Positions 40,476-51,950 of a stretch of DNA of 64,000 nt are shown here, one piece after another. Source of the stretch: Viscum album (lineage: Eukaryota; Streptophyta; Magnoliopsida; Santalales; Viscaceae); assembly GCA_963277665.1 (NCBI GenBank), contig OY728123.1, positions 630,538,915 to 630,602,914 on the forward strand. Reading direction: 5' to 3'. A program made the position numbers and the translations under genes. The notes beneath the pieces were generated by a model. It was not told where the DNA came from. It did no database searches and saw only the letters and a program-made list of their open reading frames with translations. How positions within the stretch are numbered: the stretch's first letter is position 1; every line of letters begins with the position of its first letter.

Positions 40476-40928
40476 TCTTAATGTTTAATACTTTACTGTA
40501 TTTTACTTTACGGTTTCATGCTCACTGTTTTACAATTACTGTTTCATGCTTACAGTCTCACCGTTAAGACCTTGTTCTCATGCTCTGTCAAATCACTATC
40601 TCACCGTGACTGCACAGAATGTTCACTGTCTCACTGTGATGATCACTAACTATCTCACCATGATGACTATTTTTCATCACATCGTAATGCCTACTCACGT
40701 TCTCAACATGAAGATTATTTATACTCTTATTTTAACCTATATCGCGGTAATTTTTAGTTCACCGCTATTTTATTTCACGCATTTTTGTTATTATGACGAT
40801 TGACATTACCAAATGATAAAACATAAAGGTTTCACTCAATCTCTCACCCAAACTTCTCTTTCTCTCTCTCTCTCGAACCCTCTTTACCTGGCGAACCTCT
40901 TCTTCTCTCTCGACCGAACATTCAGTAG
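40476..40928 (+). other. Pol-to-third-ORF spacer of the copia
   Basis: No open frame of note. It holds a loose series of CTCACTGT, CTCACCGTGA and CTCACCATGA words (about 40,500-40,680). These resemble the CCGTGA core of the LTR minisatellite but have no fixed period. A CT-microsatellite (TTCTCTTTCTCTCTCTC, about 40,853-40,885) lies shortly before the third ORF and could be a leader or promoter element for it. Confidence 0.4.
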
Positions 40929-43891
40929 ATGCCAAGAATGAAGCGTCTGTATTCATCTACCCCTGAGAAGTGTCTATCTAAGATACAGAAGTGGATACCA
41001 AAGATATCTCCCGAAGGACCTCTAAACTGAAACCTGGTAAACCGTACCATAGTTCCTGAAAAACAAATTTTCCCTGAGTGGCTGATGTCTAGAAGATCAT
41101 AGGTCCTGAAAATCTTGAGAGAACAAGGTTGGTTTGAATGGTTCTCTAGACAAGATAGACTGATTTATCTGATATTTGTATATTAATTCTACCAATATGT
41201 GTTGTTTTCCTTTTATTTTGGAGAATACTTTATAGTGACCAGCTGGATCAATGGTCATAAGTGTTCTTTCTCTTCGAGGTTGTGGGCTGCATGCCTAAGG
41301 ATTCCACATGGTGGAGTTTGTGAAGACTACCAGAGAGACCCTCCTCCTTCATCTGACATATTTGATCTGGAGAATTCTTTGGGAACCTTAACTGGTAATG
41401 GCACCCAGCCAAGGGCTATAGCTGCAAACCTAGATAGAGAAACTAGATTACTCTTCAAATTTGTTCAGAATTTGATCAGTACAAGTAAAGGGAATTGTTC
41501 TATAATGAAGTATCTGGATGTGTTCCTGATTCACCTATTGAATAATGGACATAAGATCAACCTATGCAAGTACGTTATTAACCATATCTGTGAGCTGATT
41601 AAAGTCACTTCCAAATCCAACTCCTTGTCTTTCTCAAGGATGATTTCAGCCATTCTACTTGCCAAAGGAATGGTTGGACTGAATGAATAAAAGTTAGAGG
41701 ACTTTGATTTCTACTTATCTAATCCTATCATCATAAGGATGAAGATTATTTAGAAACCCTAGAAGAAGCAATGGGTTGAGGATAATGATAAATTGTAAAA
41801 GAATTTTATTCTTGTTGATTATCCAAGAAGGCCTAAGAACCTAGCTGATCCTAGTCTAGAACTAGATGAAGTGGTTGAATACTCAGATGATGAAGAAGAA
41901 GAGGAAGTGGAAGGTGAAGTACCACCTAGAGAAGAGGATGAAATATCTCAAGGAGAGGAAGTTGTTGTTGAAAAGGAAAGGAATGTGGATCCTTCAGTTA
42001 TTGTTAGTGAGGAAGAAGCTCCTACTTCTAGAGAAGTTGTAAATCTGGATATCCAATCTAAGAATGTAAGAGATTCTTTAGTAATAGAATCAGAGAAAAA
42101 CCCATGGAAGAGTCTGCTGGTGTAAAAGATCTCACAGTTGAAAAGCAAGCCAATCTGGAAGCACTACCTGTGGAACAGTCGATTCCTAAGATAATTCCCC
42201 CTGCTGAAGACAGGATGGAAATTTCCTTTCAGCTGGAAAGGAAAGAGTTTTCTGAAGAGATTAGAGATGATCCTGTGGATCATAACCATTTCGATGACCC
42301 TATATTCTCTAAAATGGAAGAACAATTTGAGGGGGAGGAACCTCAAAACCTTAAGACTAGTCCAGCAATGTCTTTTGAATCTAAATATGAACCTGGTGAT
42401 GAGTCATACTCTGTGTACCCTCGATATGTTTCCCCGAGATTTTATGATGTGAATGAGTCACGGTAAGTGACTACAATTGGAATTGATATATCTTCTGTGT
42501 TTCAACTAAAGTCTGTAGCTCATTTAGAACTAGAATAAGAGCCCCATCCCCAATCTGAATTAGAATCTAAGTCTGAAGATGTCTCTTAACGGAAACCAGA
42601 TCTTTCTCCATTACCATTACCTGCACCCTTACCCGAGCAACACTCCTTTGTAACTAAAGATGATCTAAAAGTCTTTGGAGATACTGTTTTAGCTGGAGTT
42701 GAGAAGATCTTATCCACTCAACCTCGTCCAGTAACTCAACTGAGTCAAGAAGCTGCATCAATTGTGTTGGAAAATATTATTTTTCATATTCAACCAAGGT
42801 TGATCCGAGAAATTCAAGAAGTCAGAGTAGAAAAGAAACTGCTGAGTTCTGAGGTTGCAAACCTAAAAAATATGGTAGCAAACTTGCAGAATGAGTTGTC
42901 TTTAAAATCAGAGCCTGCTCTTGTTTCTGCCCATGCACCTGTTTCTACTTCTCCTAAGACAACTGATTCCACACTTTCTAGAGATATTGTGTCTCAAGTG
43001 CATATATATCTACTATCTTTTGATGAGAATATTGGAAAAAGACACCCAAAAATTCTGGAATGCATGAGGTAGCTTGTAGAAAGTCTGAATAAGCTCACAG
43101 ATGAATACACTGGATGCCTGCAAAAAGTTCTGAAACAACATAATGTTCTAACCAAAGTTTCCAAGGCTTCTCCTGCTTCTGGTCCACCATTTGTTCCTCC
43201 TTTGGATGATTCTCTACTGAGATACATAATCAAGGAAGAAATTTAGAATGCCTTCAGTGGATTGGATCTGTCTTCTTTGTCAGAAGTGGTTAAGAAAAGT
43301 GATCAAGCTTTGGACCTGGTTAGGATTCATTCAAAGATTTCCAATTATGCTCAACAAGATATCACCAAGAAGATTGATGTCTATATCAAACGTATTTTCT
43401 CTAAAAGTGATATGATAGATCACTTTAGATATCTTGTAGAGAATTTGAGAATCCCTCTAGTAACTCAATCTTCTAATGCTCATGTTCAGAAGCATACAAT
43501 GTTCACCAGATTGTTGGACAAATTTATGGAGAATAAGGACGAATTTAAAAAGGCTATGCAATATGGTGGTGATATCATTACTGATTTCATAAATCATTTG
43601 AAGTCGTATCTTCATGTGCAGAGTACTGCTATTCTTGATCAATCTACTTCACACCTTATACCTGGTCTACCTACCCATGCCAAAACTACCATGATAGTCA
43701 GCCAAGCTCTTTCTCAGATCTGGCCAGTCATTATTGACCAACCGCATCCTAGATCTTCTACTGCTCCTAATTTGGCTCCATCCATTTTTGATGGTCTACC
43801 TTTACCCTCCTTGTCTACCACATCTGTGCCTTCCTCTACAACATCACCAACTCCTACTACTGATAAAGGAAAGAAAAAGGCGGCTCCCTGA
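40929..43891 (+). pseudogene. Third ORF of the copia (env-like position), inactivated
   Basis: This is a reading frame of about 980 codons between pol and the polypurine tract, in the sense orientation. Some Sireviruses carry a so-called envelope-like ORF here, of unproved role. Start chosen: ATG 40,929 (MPRMKRLYSS), in frame with the large block 41,199-41,690. Visible parts: a basic N-end; a folded-looking domain (YFGEYFIVTSWINGHK, then LLNNGHKINLCKYVINHI); a very acidic stretch (41,870-42,120); a Pro/Ser/Glu-rich middle; a leucine-rich likely coiled coil (42,760-42,910); another helical block (43,262-43,650); and a Pro/Ser/Thr-rich tail ending in KGKKKAAP. Stops interrupt it and a 1-base insertion near 42,095 (run of As) shifts the frame. 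I see no signal peptide or clear transmembrane pair, so calling it env would go beyond the data. Confidence 0.75.
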
Positions 43892-44140
43892 AGAGTCTAG
43901 GGACTGTTTTCTTTTCTGATGGGATGTCATCTGTTGTTTACTGTTTGTATTTTACCTGTATGTTTTATTCTGAACCTTTTTCATGATAAATACAGTGTTT
44001 CACTTCATTCTCTCTAGTTTTTCATAATCCCAAAAGTGGGAGAAACAAGTAAAAGTATTAGTATTCTAATTTTCGAGTCTATTATTTTCTTTAATGTTTC
44101 ATTTCATTAATATTTTTCCCTATACATGATTTGTGATCAT
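43892..44140 (+). other. Spacer between third ORF and polypurine tract
   Basis: AT-rich 3' untranslated stretch of the copia. No structure was noted beyond CCAAAAGTGGGAGAAAC near 44,031, which could be a second purine-rich tract. Confidence 0.4.
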
Positions 44141-44155
44141 CAAAAAGGGGGAGAT
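44141..44155 (+). other. Copia polypurine tract
   Basis: CAAAAAGGGGGAGAT directly abuts the 3' LTR start. Its context (TTTGTGATCATCAAAAAGGG) is the one I associate with the Sirevirus lineage. It would prime plus-strand DNA synthesis. Confidence 0.9.
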
Positions 44156-45982
44156 TATTGGACCCCTCATGCTTTAATCATGTTTTAATGATAACAAATC
44201 CAATTAGTGTTATTTAATATCAATCTTAATTGACCATCGTGTTAATGCTCTCCAATTTCAATAATAACTGAACATCATGTTTTAATAATATAAAGTCTTA
44301 TTGATGTTAATTACTCACTTTATTATTTACAAGTCTTATGCATGATCTCCAATCTCACTTATATTATCAAGACTTTATATTTATGATTAAAGTTCTCTTA
44401 CTCTCTACTGGTTAAGCTTAATCCATATTCTTCATATTACTGTCTAAGTCTAAATACAGATATTTGTCTAAGTATAGAGACACCATGATGTTTGACACAG
44501 TAAGACAGACTGTGTACAAGACATAGTCACAGTCAGACAGACACCGTGAAGGAAAAATCGTTACCCAGACACCATGAAGGACAAATAGTGACCCAGACAC
44601 CGTGAAGGACAAACCGTGACCCAGACACCATGAAGGATAAACCGTGACCAAGACACCGTGAAGTACAAACTATGACCCAGACACCGTGAAGGACAAACCG
44701 TGACCCAGACACCGTAAAGGACACACCGTGATCGAAACACCGTGAGCTAGACCCCGTGACATGGAGACACAGGGAATCACATATCGTGGAACATATATCG
44801 GGAAGAAGAAACCATTTTCATAATCAGTGTGAAATTGTTTCTTAACTTTTTGTCAATATTATTTAAATACTTCTAACGGTCATATTTGACAGTTTTAATG
44901 CAATTAGTGATATTTAATGATAGTTATTGGCATGTCAGGAAACCATATCTCGTACCTATGAAAATGGAATCTTTCATACTTCCAGAACTGGTGTAATATA
45001 AGGAAGATTGAGCTGCAGTACACGTACACGGGTCTGAATATAAAATGAGGAGAACTTACATACACACGACAACTCATGAAACCCAAACTGTACTCTGCGG
45101 AACTAGAAGAACAATCCTGAGCACGAAGGAGATATTGGAAGACTTAGAAAGAAATATCATGAGCACAATCCAACACCTTTGAAGAACACAAGAACACAAG
45201 GTGAACTACGACAGTCCATTTTTCAACAGAAAAACTAGAGAAGGACTTAGAAGCAGTTCTGCTGAATCCAACGAGTCCAGAGCTACATTGCTAATCACTA
45301 GAGATTTTTAATCTCTTATCTGTTCACTCTAAGTGATTTGTTTATTTACTTTTGGGCAGTGTGGTGTACTCTGTATATCTCACACACACTCTGTCTCTTG
45401 TACTGAACTGGAGGATATCAAAATCTTTACTCCAAAACTCTTAACTCTTGTTTACCCACATCAACTGTGGAAGTGGTCCTTGTGTGGCCTGGTCTTTATT
45501 TTGTTTCCCATGAAGAACAGTGGTAGAGGTCCCTGTGTGGCCTGGACAGTTTTGTAAACTGTTCTTAACCCTGATCCAGGGTGTGGATCAAATTTATCTA
45601 AATTTGAGAGGACTAAGTCTCGGCTTGAGACTGAACCTCTAGTTATATCTACTGTTCATCTTTAGTTTAATTTTAAAGTATACTACATATATCTTTTATA
45701 TTCCGCTGCTGATACATTGAAACACAAAACCATTTTAAAGTTACTTTGATAGTTAAATTAGCAAGTGTTTACACCTATTGTAAATTAGTAGGTTAGTTTC
45801 AAAAGTCAGTTTTATCTTTTGATTGAATTAACTGAGACCTAATCAATCTTTTAGAAGCTAAGTGAACATTTAAAATCTGTATAAATTCACTAAATTTTAA
45901 CCTGTTTTATAAATTGTGGTATTTTAAATAGATAATATTTTAGTAGAAATTTTAATTGGAACTCAATTCACCCCCCCCCCCC
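44156..45982 (+). repeat. Copia 3' LTR, left piece
   Basis: Homologous to 33,618-35,429 throughout. It starts TATTGGACCCC (the usual TG mutated to TA) and breaks off in the poly-C tract, where the CACTA transposon is inserted. The last 31 bp lie at 57,705-57,735. Joined length is about 1,855 bp, against 1,853 bp for the 5' LTR. Confidence 0.92.
44485..44760 (+). repeat. 28-bp minisatellite in copia 3' LTR
   Basis: Units start at 44,540, 44,568, 44,596, 44,624, 44,652, 44,680 and 44,708, exactly 28 bp apart. They share the 14-bp half-unit structure with CCGTGA cores seen in the 5' LTR. Different units are mutated in the two LTRs. Confidence 0.9.
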
Positions 45983-46010
45983 CACTAGTGCAGAAATCGT
46001 TTTTTACGTC
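45983..46010 (+). repeat. CACTA left terminal inverted repeat
   Basis: 28 bp starting CACTAGTGCAGAAATCG. It matches the reverse complement of 57,677-57,704 at 27 of 28 positions; the difference is at position 15 (T here, A there). The first half-palindrome of the subterminal array (TTTTTTACGTC) is part of it. Confidence 0.95.
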
Positions 46011-46405
46011 ACCATTTTTTACGTCGGTTATATATAACCGACGTAACAATGCGGCGAGTAGATTTTTCACGTCGGTTATTTTAATAACCGACATTATAAA
46101 TCGTGCCTGTTGGGTTTTTACGTCGGTTATCAAATAACCGACGTAAAAAACCAATGCACGGGGGGTTTTTTATGTCGGTTATTTTGTAACCGACGTAAAA
46201 AACCCGATATCGACGCGTTTTTTACGTCGGTTATCAAATAACCGACGTAAAAAACCAAAGCGCGGTGTGTTTTACATCGGTTATAAAATAACCGACGTAA
46301 AAAACCAAAGCGCGGGAGCCTTTTTACGTCGGTTTTAAGATAACCGACGTAAAAAAGCTAAAAAATAATTTATAACGTCGGTTATATAATAACCGACGTT
46401 ATAAA
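46001..46405 (+). repeat. CACTA 5' subterminal palindrome array
   Basis: Eight hairpin-forming units of the form TTTTTACGTCGGTTAT, 3-5 bp, ATAACCGACGTAAAAA. The ACGTCGG core (or a one-base variant) starts at 46,021, 46,069, 46,120, 46,172, 46,224, 46,274, 46,326 and 46,375, spacings of 48-52 bp. By analogy with En/Spm these should be binding sites for the element's TNPA-like protein. Confidence 0.92.
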
Positions 46406-46424
46406 GCATTTAAAAAAATTAAAG

Positions 46425-48613
46425 CCCGTGTTCTGTCATTTACGATTTTTTCGATTGACAGTCATCGGCGCGTCTCTCTCTCGCGCGGTAAACCCTAATC
46501 GGCTCGTTGATCGCCTTCATTACACTCATTTTGGCTTCATTGTTTATCTTCTTCACTGCTCTCGGATCTATCATCTCAACTCGCGACATTCAAGTAAGCC
46601 TTCCACGAATTTATTTCGTTCGTTTTTGTTTCGATTCTTGATGTGCTTTTCGTTCATTTTTGTATCTCGTGGAATTTGTTTTATTCCAAATGGTTATTAT
46701 GTTCATTCAACTCGCAACATTCATCTCAAAAATGGTTATTAAAACATTGTGGATTAGCTTCAGCAAAATCTGAAAAATAATGGGTGGTACTGTAACATTC
46801 CATTCTTCCAGCAACATTATTATTTCCTACTTAGCTGGAATGTGTCTTTCTGGATGAATATTGGTAGTACTTATTTTCTTAAAATCATATTTTCAATATG
46901 ATTGTCCAGAAAATTATTTTCATGAATGAAATGGGACCATGTACAATCGGTAATACATATCCTTAAAATTTCATTCAACATTCTTACATTATAATATTTT
47001 TTCAAAAAATTATGATTTTTAGAACTCCTAGATCAGAAAACCATCATCTGTTTTCATCTGCATTCATAAAAATATCAATTAATACCTATTACAATCAAAT
47101 ATTTCATTCTGGACTCATGGTGAGTTTGATAATACATTTCTTCTTTCAGTCATCTCCTAAAAATGATGGACCTTTTCATGAAAAGTGTATCTGATTTCAT
47201 GAATACGATGGTATGTCCGATTTTCAACAAAACCAAGTGAGGTTATTTCTTTTATTATTAATAATTCATAAAAAAATTATAATACCTAAATATTATTATC
47301 ATCCTTTTCATATTTTTCATTATAAAAAAGGTAAAGGGTACTTTCTTTTCATTCTCAAGTTAAATTATATTTTTTATAAAGGTCTTTTCTATCTAGGTAG
47401 AAATAATTTAATGATAATTAGATTGAATTAGGTATATTATCTTATCTTACCATCCAAACACATTTTTATGCATTAATAATTATTATGTTTTGTATAAACA
47501 ATTATGACCCCCATTTCATTTTTGTTAGTTAATTGATCTACGAAAGTGTTATAATTGATTTGATGATCACGATTCACCCATATATATGGTTAGTCATTAT
47601 GTGACATTTGGGTCCATAATATCCTTCTAATGCATTCGACAATGCATTATATATCATAGATCAATATGGGATACAGATGGTTATACCATGTCCAATGTGT
47701 TATGTGATGTGCCTGGTAAGAAATATTATAATAAATTATAGGAAAGCTGATTAGCATATCCCAATATGAGGTGAATGAAACTATGTTTTCCCTTGACATA
47801 TGTTATGACTTATATGATTATTTTTGTGCCACACTCTTATGTTATTCCACATACCAATGTTGTGATCTTGTGAATAAGGTTTTTTAAATCATGTTCCCAC
47901 TATCATATAAATCATGTCTTATGTTATGCTAACATTGTTATACTTGGACTCAGGTTTTATGATCTATGATTATATAGAACTGTTTCACTTATCTTTTTGA
48001 TCATGTGCTTTGTGTATGCTCTTATACCCCCATGGGTATCTTTTTATGAGATTAGATATTATATATATATATATCATGTTTACCCATAATGAGTATCATA
48101 AATCAAAACTTTTATTATTTTCATTCCCTAAGTTATAAAAATAAGTATTATGTAGGATGATTCAAAAATTTAATCTGTGAGATGAGTTGTTTTATGTGTG
48201 AAACCCAGGCCAAACACATATGTATTTTTTATTGGTATTCCAAATATATAGTTCGACATATACTTTTTTTACATTACCATGATATTAACATTACTTTTTC
48301 TAAAGAAATATTAATGTCCTTAGATTATATATCGGATCAAAAGGATATAGTAATTCTAATATATAATCAGAATGATCAGATAATACGACAATATTATTAA
48401 ACATAAAACAAATGGTATATATTCATATTTTTAACATGACACTTATGATGTATAGCTATTTGGTGTTGGGTACTTATGAAAACTAATACTACTTTCAAGA
48501 TTTGTTTTATATTTTAAATTGTTTTACATTCAAATTATGATTTTTTTCATATAAACATGTTTTGTCTTATCTTAAAAATATATATTTTTTGTTGATATTT
48601 GTTATAGGTAATA
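46425..48613 (+). promoter_or_regulatory. CACTA leader: telobox 5' exon and about 2-kb intron
   Basis: After the palindromes, the composition changes to a C/T-rich, CpG-containing stretch with TCTCTCTCTCGCGCG and AAACCCTAA (46,490-46,498). The latter is the plant telobox found in promoters and leaders of growth-linked genes. A good splice donor (CAAGTAAGCC, gt at 46,594) follows. The next strong acceptor is TTTGTTATAG at 48,607, just before the transposase ATG at 48,614. I infer a non-coding first exon and an intron of about 2.0 kb, which is AT-rich and otherwise empty. In En/Spm, both proteins come from one promoter by alternative splicing; that could apply here too. Confidence 0.5.
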
Positions 48614-51600
48614 ATGAGTCGAAGTTGGATTATGGCACATCGAATGAGCAATGAATTTGAGGAAGGTGTTGATTCCTTTTTGGAATTTGCAAAACGAAAT
48701 GTTCCAAGTAGTGACATTTTTTTCTGTCCATGCCTGAAATGTTTGAATATGAAGAAGATGAAAAGTAGAGAGATAAAAGATCATCTGATATGTCATGGTT
48801 TTAATCCGAGTTACAGCCCTTGGATTTGGCATGGTGAAACTGGACGGAATGTCACTGATGATGATGATTCGCAAGATGGTAACTCCGATGGAATTGAAGA
48901 AATGATTCGCAATATTGTAGCAGAATAAATTGAGATAGAACCGACAGTTTCACGTCTATATGGTGATGCTGAAAAACCATTATATCCCAGTTGTACAGAT
49001 TTTACGGTTCTGTCAGTGGTGTTAAGATTGATTAACCTAAAGGCGAAGCATGGATGGAGTGACAAAAGTTTTACAGAGCTGCTACAATTGATGAAAGACA
49101 TTCTTCCAAAAGATAACGATCTTCCAGATTCACATTACAAAGCCAAGAAAATATTATGCCCGATGGGATTGGGATACAAGAAAATACATGCATGTCCGAA
49201 TGACTGCATTATATATAGGAAGGAATATGAATTTCTGTCAGAGTGTCCAAAATTTTGGACATCACAGTATAAAGTGAAAGAAAAATCACAGGGTGATGTA
49301 GAGATTACAAATCTCCCTTCAAAGGTATTTTGGTATATTCCTATAATTAATCGTTTCAAACGTTTATTTGCTAATTCACATGATGAAAAAAGGTTAAGAT
49401 GGCATGCTGAAGATCGGGTATGTGATGGAAAAATACTTCATCCCGCTGATTGTCCACAATGGAATAAAATTGATGCGCAGTATTCTACATTTGGAAATGA
49501 AATAATAAATCTCAGACTAGGGTTGTGCACAGATGGAATGAATCCATACCGAACACTCAGTAGCACACATAGTTCATGGCCTGTTTTATTGGTAATTTAC
49601 AACCTCTCTCCTGAAGTTTTTATGAAGCGCAAATATGTCATGTTGAGTACAATGATCTCTGGTCCAAAGCAACCCGGTAATGATATTGATGTTTACTTGT
49701 CACCGTTGATTGATGATTTGAAACCGTTATGGGCTGATGGTATTAGGGTGTATGATTCTTATAAAATGGAATATTTTCAACTGCATGCAGTGCTTCTGTT
49801 CACTATAAATGACTTCCCAGCGTATGGAAATTTGTCTGGATACAGTGTTAAAGGGCATAAAGCATGTCCAATTTGCGAACAACAGACGTCCTATTGTCAA
49901 TTGCATCATGGGAGGAAAACAGTGTACATGGGTCATCGAAAGTTTTTGCCTATTGAACACCCTTATAGAAGACTAAAAAAGGAATTTAATGGCTCACAAG
50001 AATTTGATACTGCTCCAAAACCTTTATCCCATGATCTGTATTTTGAGAGGGTGAAAAACCTTGACGTGACATTGGGAAAGACACAAAAATATGGTAATGA
50101 TAGACATATTTGGAAGAAAAGGTCAATATTTTTTGAGCTACCATATTGGAGGTATCATGAAGTTAAACATAATATTGATGTCATGCACGTGGAGAAGAAT
50201 ATCTGTGATTCTTTGATTGGAACATTGTTAGATATTGAAGGAAAAACAAAATATGGGTTGAATGCAAGATTAGACTTACTATCAATGGGAATACGTTTGG
50301 AGTTAGTTCTCACTCCTAATGGAAGACGAACATTTCTTCCCCCGGCTTGTCATACATTATCGAAGAGGGAGAAAATTATCTTTTGTCGGTGTCTTCATGA
50401 TACCAAAGTGCCTCAAGGTTATTCTTCTAATGTAAAAAATTTTGTCTCATTGAAGGACTTGATGTTGATAGGTATGAAATCACATGATTGTCACGTCATG
50501 ATGCAACAAATTCTACCAGTTGCATTGCGTGGAATATTTCCCATTCGTGTCAGAAAGACTATAATGAAGTTGTGTTATTTTTTCAATTCAATTTGTAACA
50601 AGGCGATTGATGTGAATGCTTTGAACATTTTGGAAAAGGATGCAATTTTAATACTTTTTCAATTGGAAATGTATTTTCCTCGAACTTTTTTTGATATAAT
50701 GGTGCATTTAATGATTCATCTGGTTCGAGAAATAAAGCTTTGTGGACCTGTATATCTTCGTTGGATGTATCCTTTTGAAAGGTATATGAAAATATTAAAG
50801 GGGTATGTTAAAAATCTATATCGACCTGAAGCCTCCATTATTGAAAAGTATATTTCTAAGGAGGTAGCATAGTTTTGTACGAGCTACTTGGCTGCGGTGC
50901 AACACATAGGTTTGCCTCCATCTCGCCATGAACGAGTTAATAATGAGGGAAAGGGGATTCGCGGCTTGAAAGTCAAATCATTGTCAGCTGAACAGATGAA
51001 GAAGTTAGAATCATACATCTTGAAGAACATAGCTGATGCTCAACCATATATCACATTGCATATTAATGAGTTGAAACAATGTCATCCAAAGAAGAAAGAA
51101 ATGTGGATTTTGAATGAGCACAACAAAATTTTTTTGTCATGGATTAAAAAGACTTTGCTTGGTAGATCAGATGTATCAGAGACATTAAAATGGATAGTGG
51201 GTGGTCCATGTTTAAATGTGATAACATGGTCTGGTTATGACATTAATGGTTATACATTTCATACAAAAGCTCATGACAACAGAAGTGCAGTTCAGAATAG
51301 TGGTGTATTGGTGTTTGTAGAAGCAATTCATTTTTCGAGTGCTAAGGACAAAAACCCAATTTCTGCATCAAATGCATATTATGGAGTGATTGAAGACATA
51401 TGGGAGGTTGATTACTTTAAAATTAAAGTTCCCGTTTTTATCTGTAAATGGTTTAACGGTAACAACAGTGTCAGACACGATGAATTTGGAATGACACTTG
51501 TTAATCTGAATAGATTGGAAGACACAGCTGATTCTTTTATAATGGCAACACATGAAAAACAAATTTTTTATGTAGTAGATCAATCAGATATGCAGTGGGC

Positions 51601-51793
51601 TGTTGTTTTACAAGGGAAAAAACAATATGTTGGTGAGGATGAACAAGATGAATATGCTGATTTATGTGAGATCCCTACTTCAATGGAAATATTAACAGAA
51701 CATAATGACGATCATGTTGAAGACATAGTTTGTGCCATAAGGAACGATCACGACGAAGGAATTTGGGAAAACAATCCATCTGTACATTCCTAA
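48614..51793 (+). pseudogene. tnpD-like: CACTA transposase, TNPD type
   Basis: This is the enzyme that cuts and moves the element. The frame is 1,059 codons in a single phase, broken only by TAA at 48,926-48,928 (codon 105) and TAG at 50,870-50,872 (codon 753). Residues about 3-75 (SRSWIM, then FFCPCLKC and HLICHGF) match the transposase-associated N-terminal domain. Residues about 255-470 (LRWHA, LGLCTDGMNPY, GPKQPGNDIDVYLSPLIDDL, YGNLSGYSVKGHKACP, MGHRKFLP) match the Transposase_21 family. VKHNIDVMHVEKNICDSL follows at about 515-535. DUF4218-like sequence (LPPACHTLSKREK, RWMYPFERYMKILK) lies around 570-740, and a DUF4216-like C-end (DINGYTFHTK, YYGVIEDIWEVDY, VPVFICKW) around 875-1000. ATG 48,614 follows a good splice acceptor. 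Family assignment is firm; activity is lost unless the stops are bypassed. Confidence 0.93.
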
Positions 51794-51950
51794 AATTACA
51801 GGTAACATATGTTTATTTCTTGTTTACATTTATTTTTTCCATAAATGTTAGATATTGTATGTTTTTTATTTATTAAAACATGTTTTAAAATAAAATAAGT
51901 ATATGTTATTGTTTGTTTTAAGTTTGTTTAGTTTACTTTATCATGTTTAT
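51794..51950. other. Spacer after transposase
   Basis: AT-rich transposon sequence between the transposase stop and the solo LTR. It ends with GTTTAT (51,945-51,950), the left target duplication of the solo LTR. Confidence 0.6.

Noticed and set aside
46007..46405. CRISPR-like array of short repeats with spacers of similar length
   Set aside because: The repeats are palindromes at the ends of a CACTA transposon in a plant genome and recur at the other end; spacers are partly conserved.
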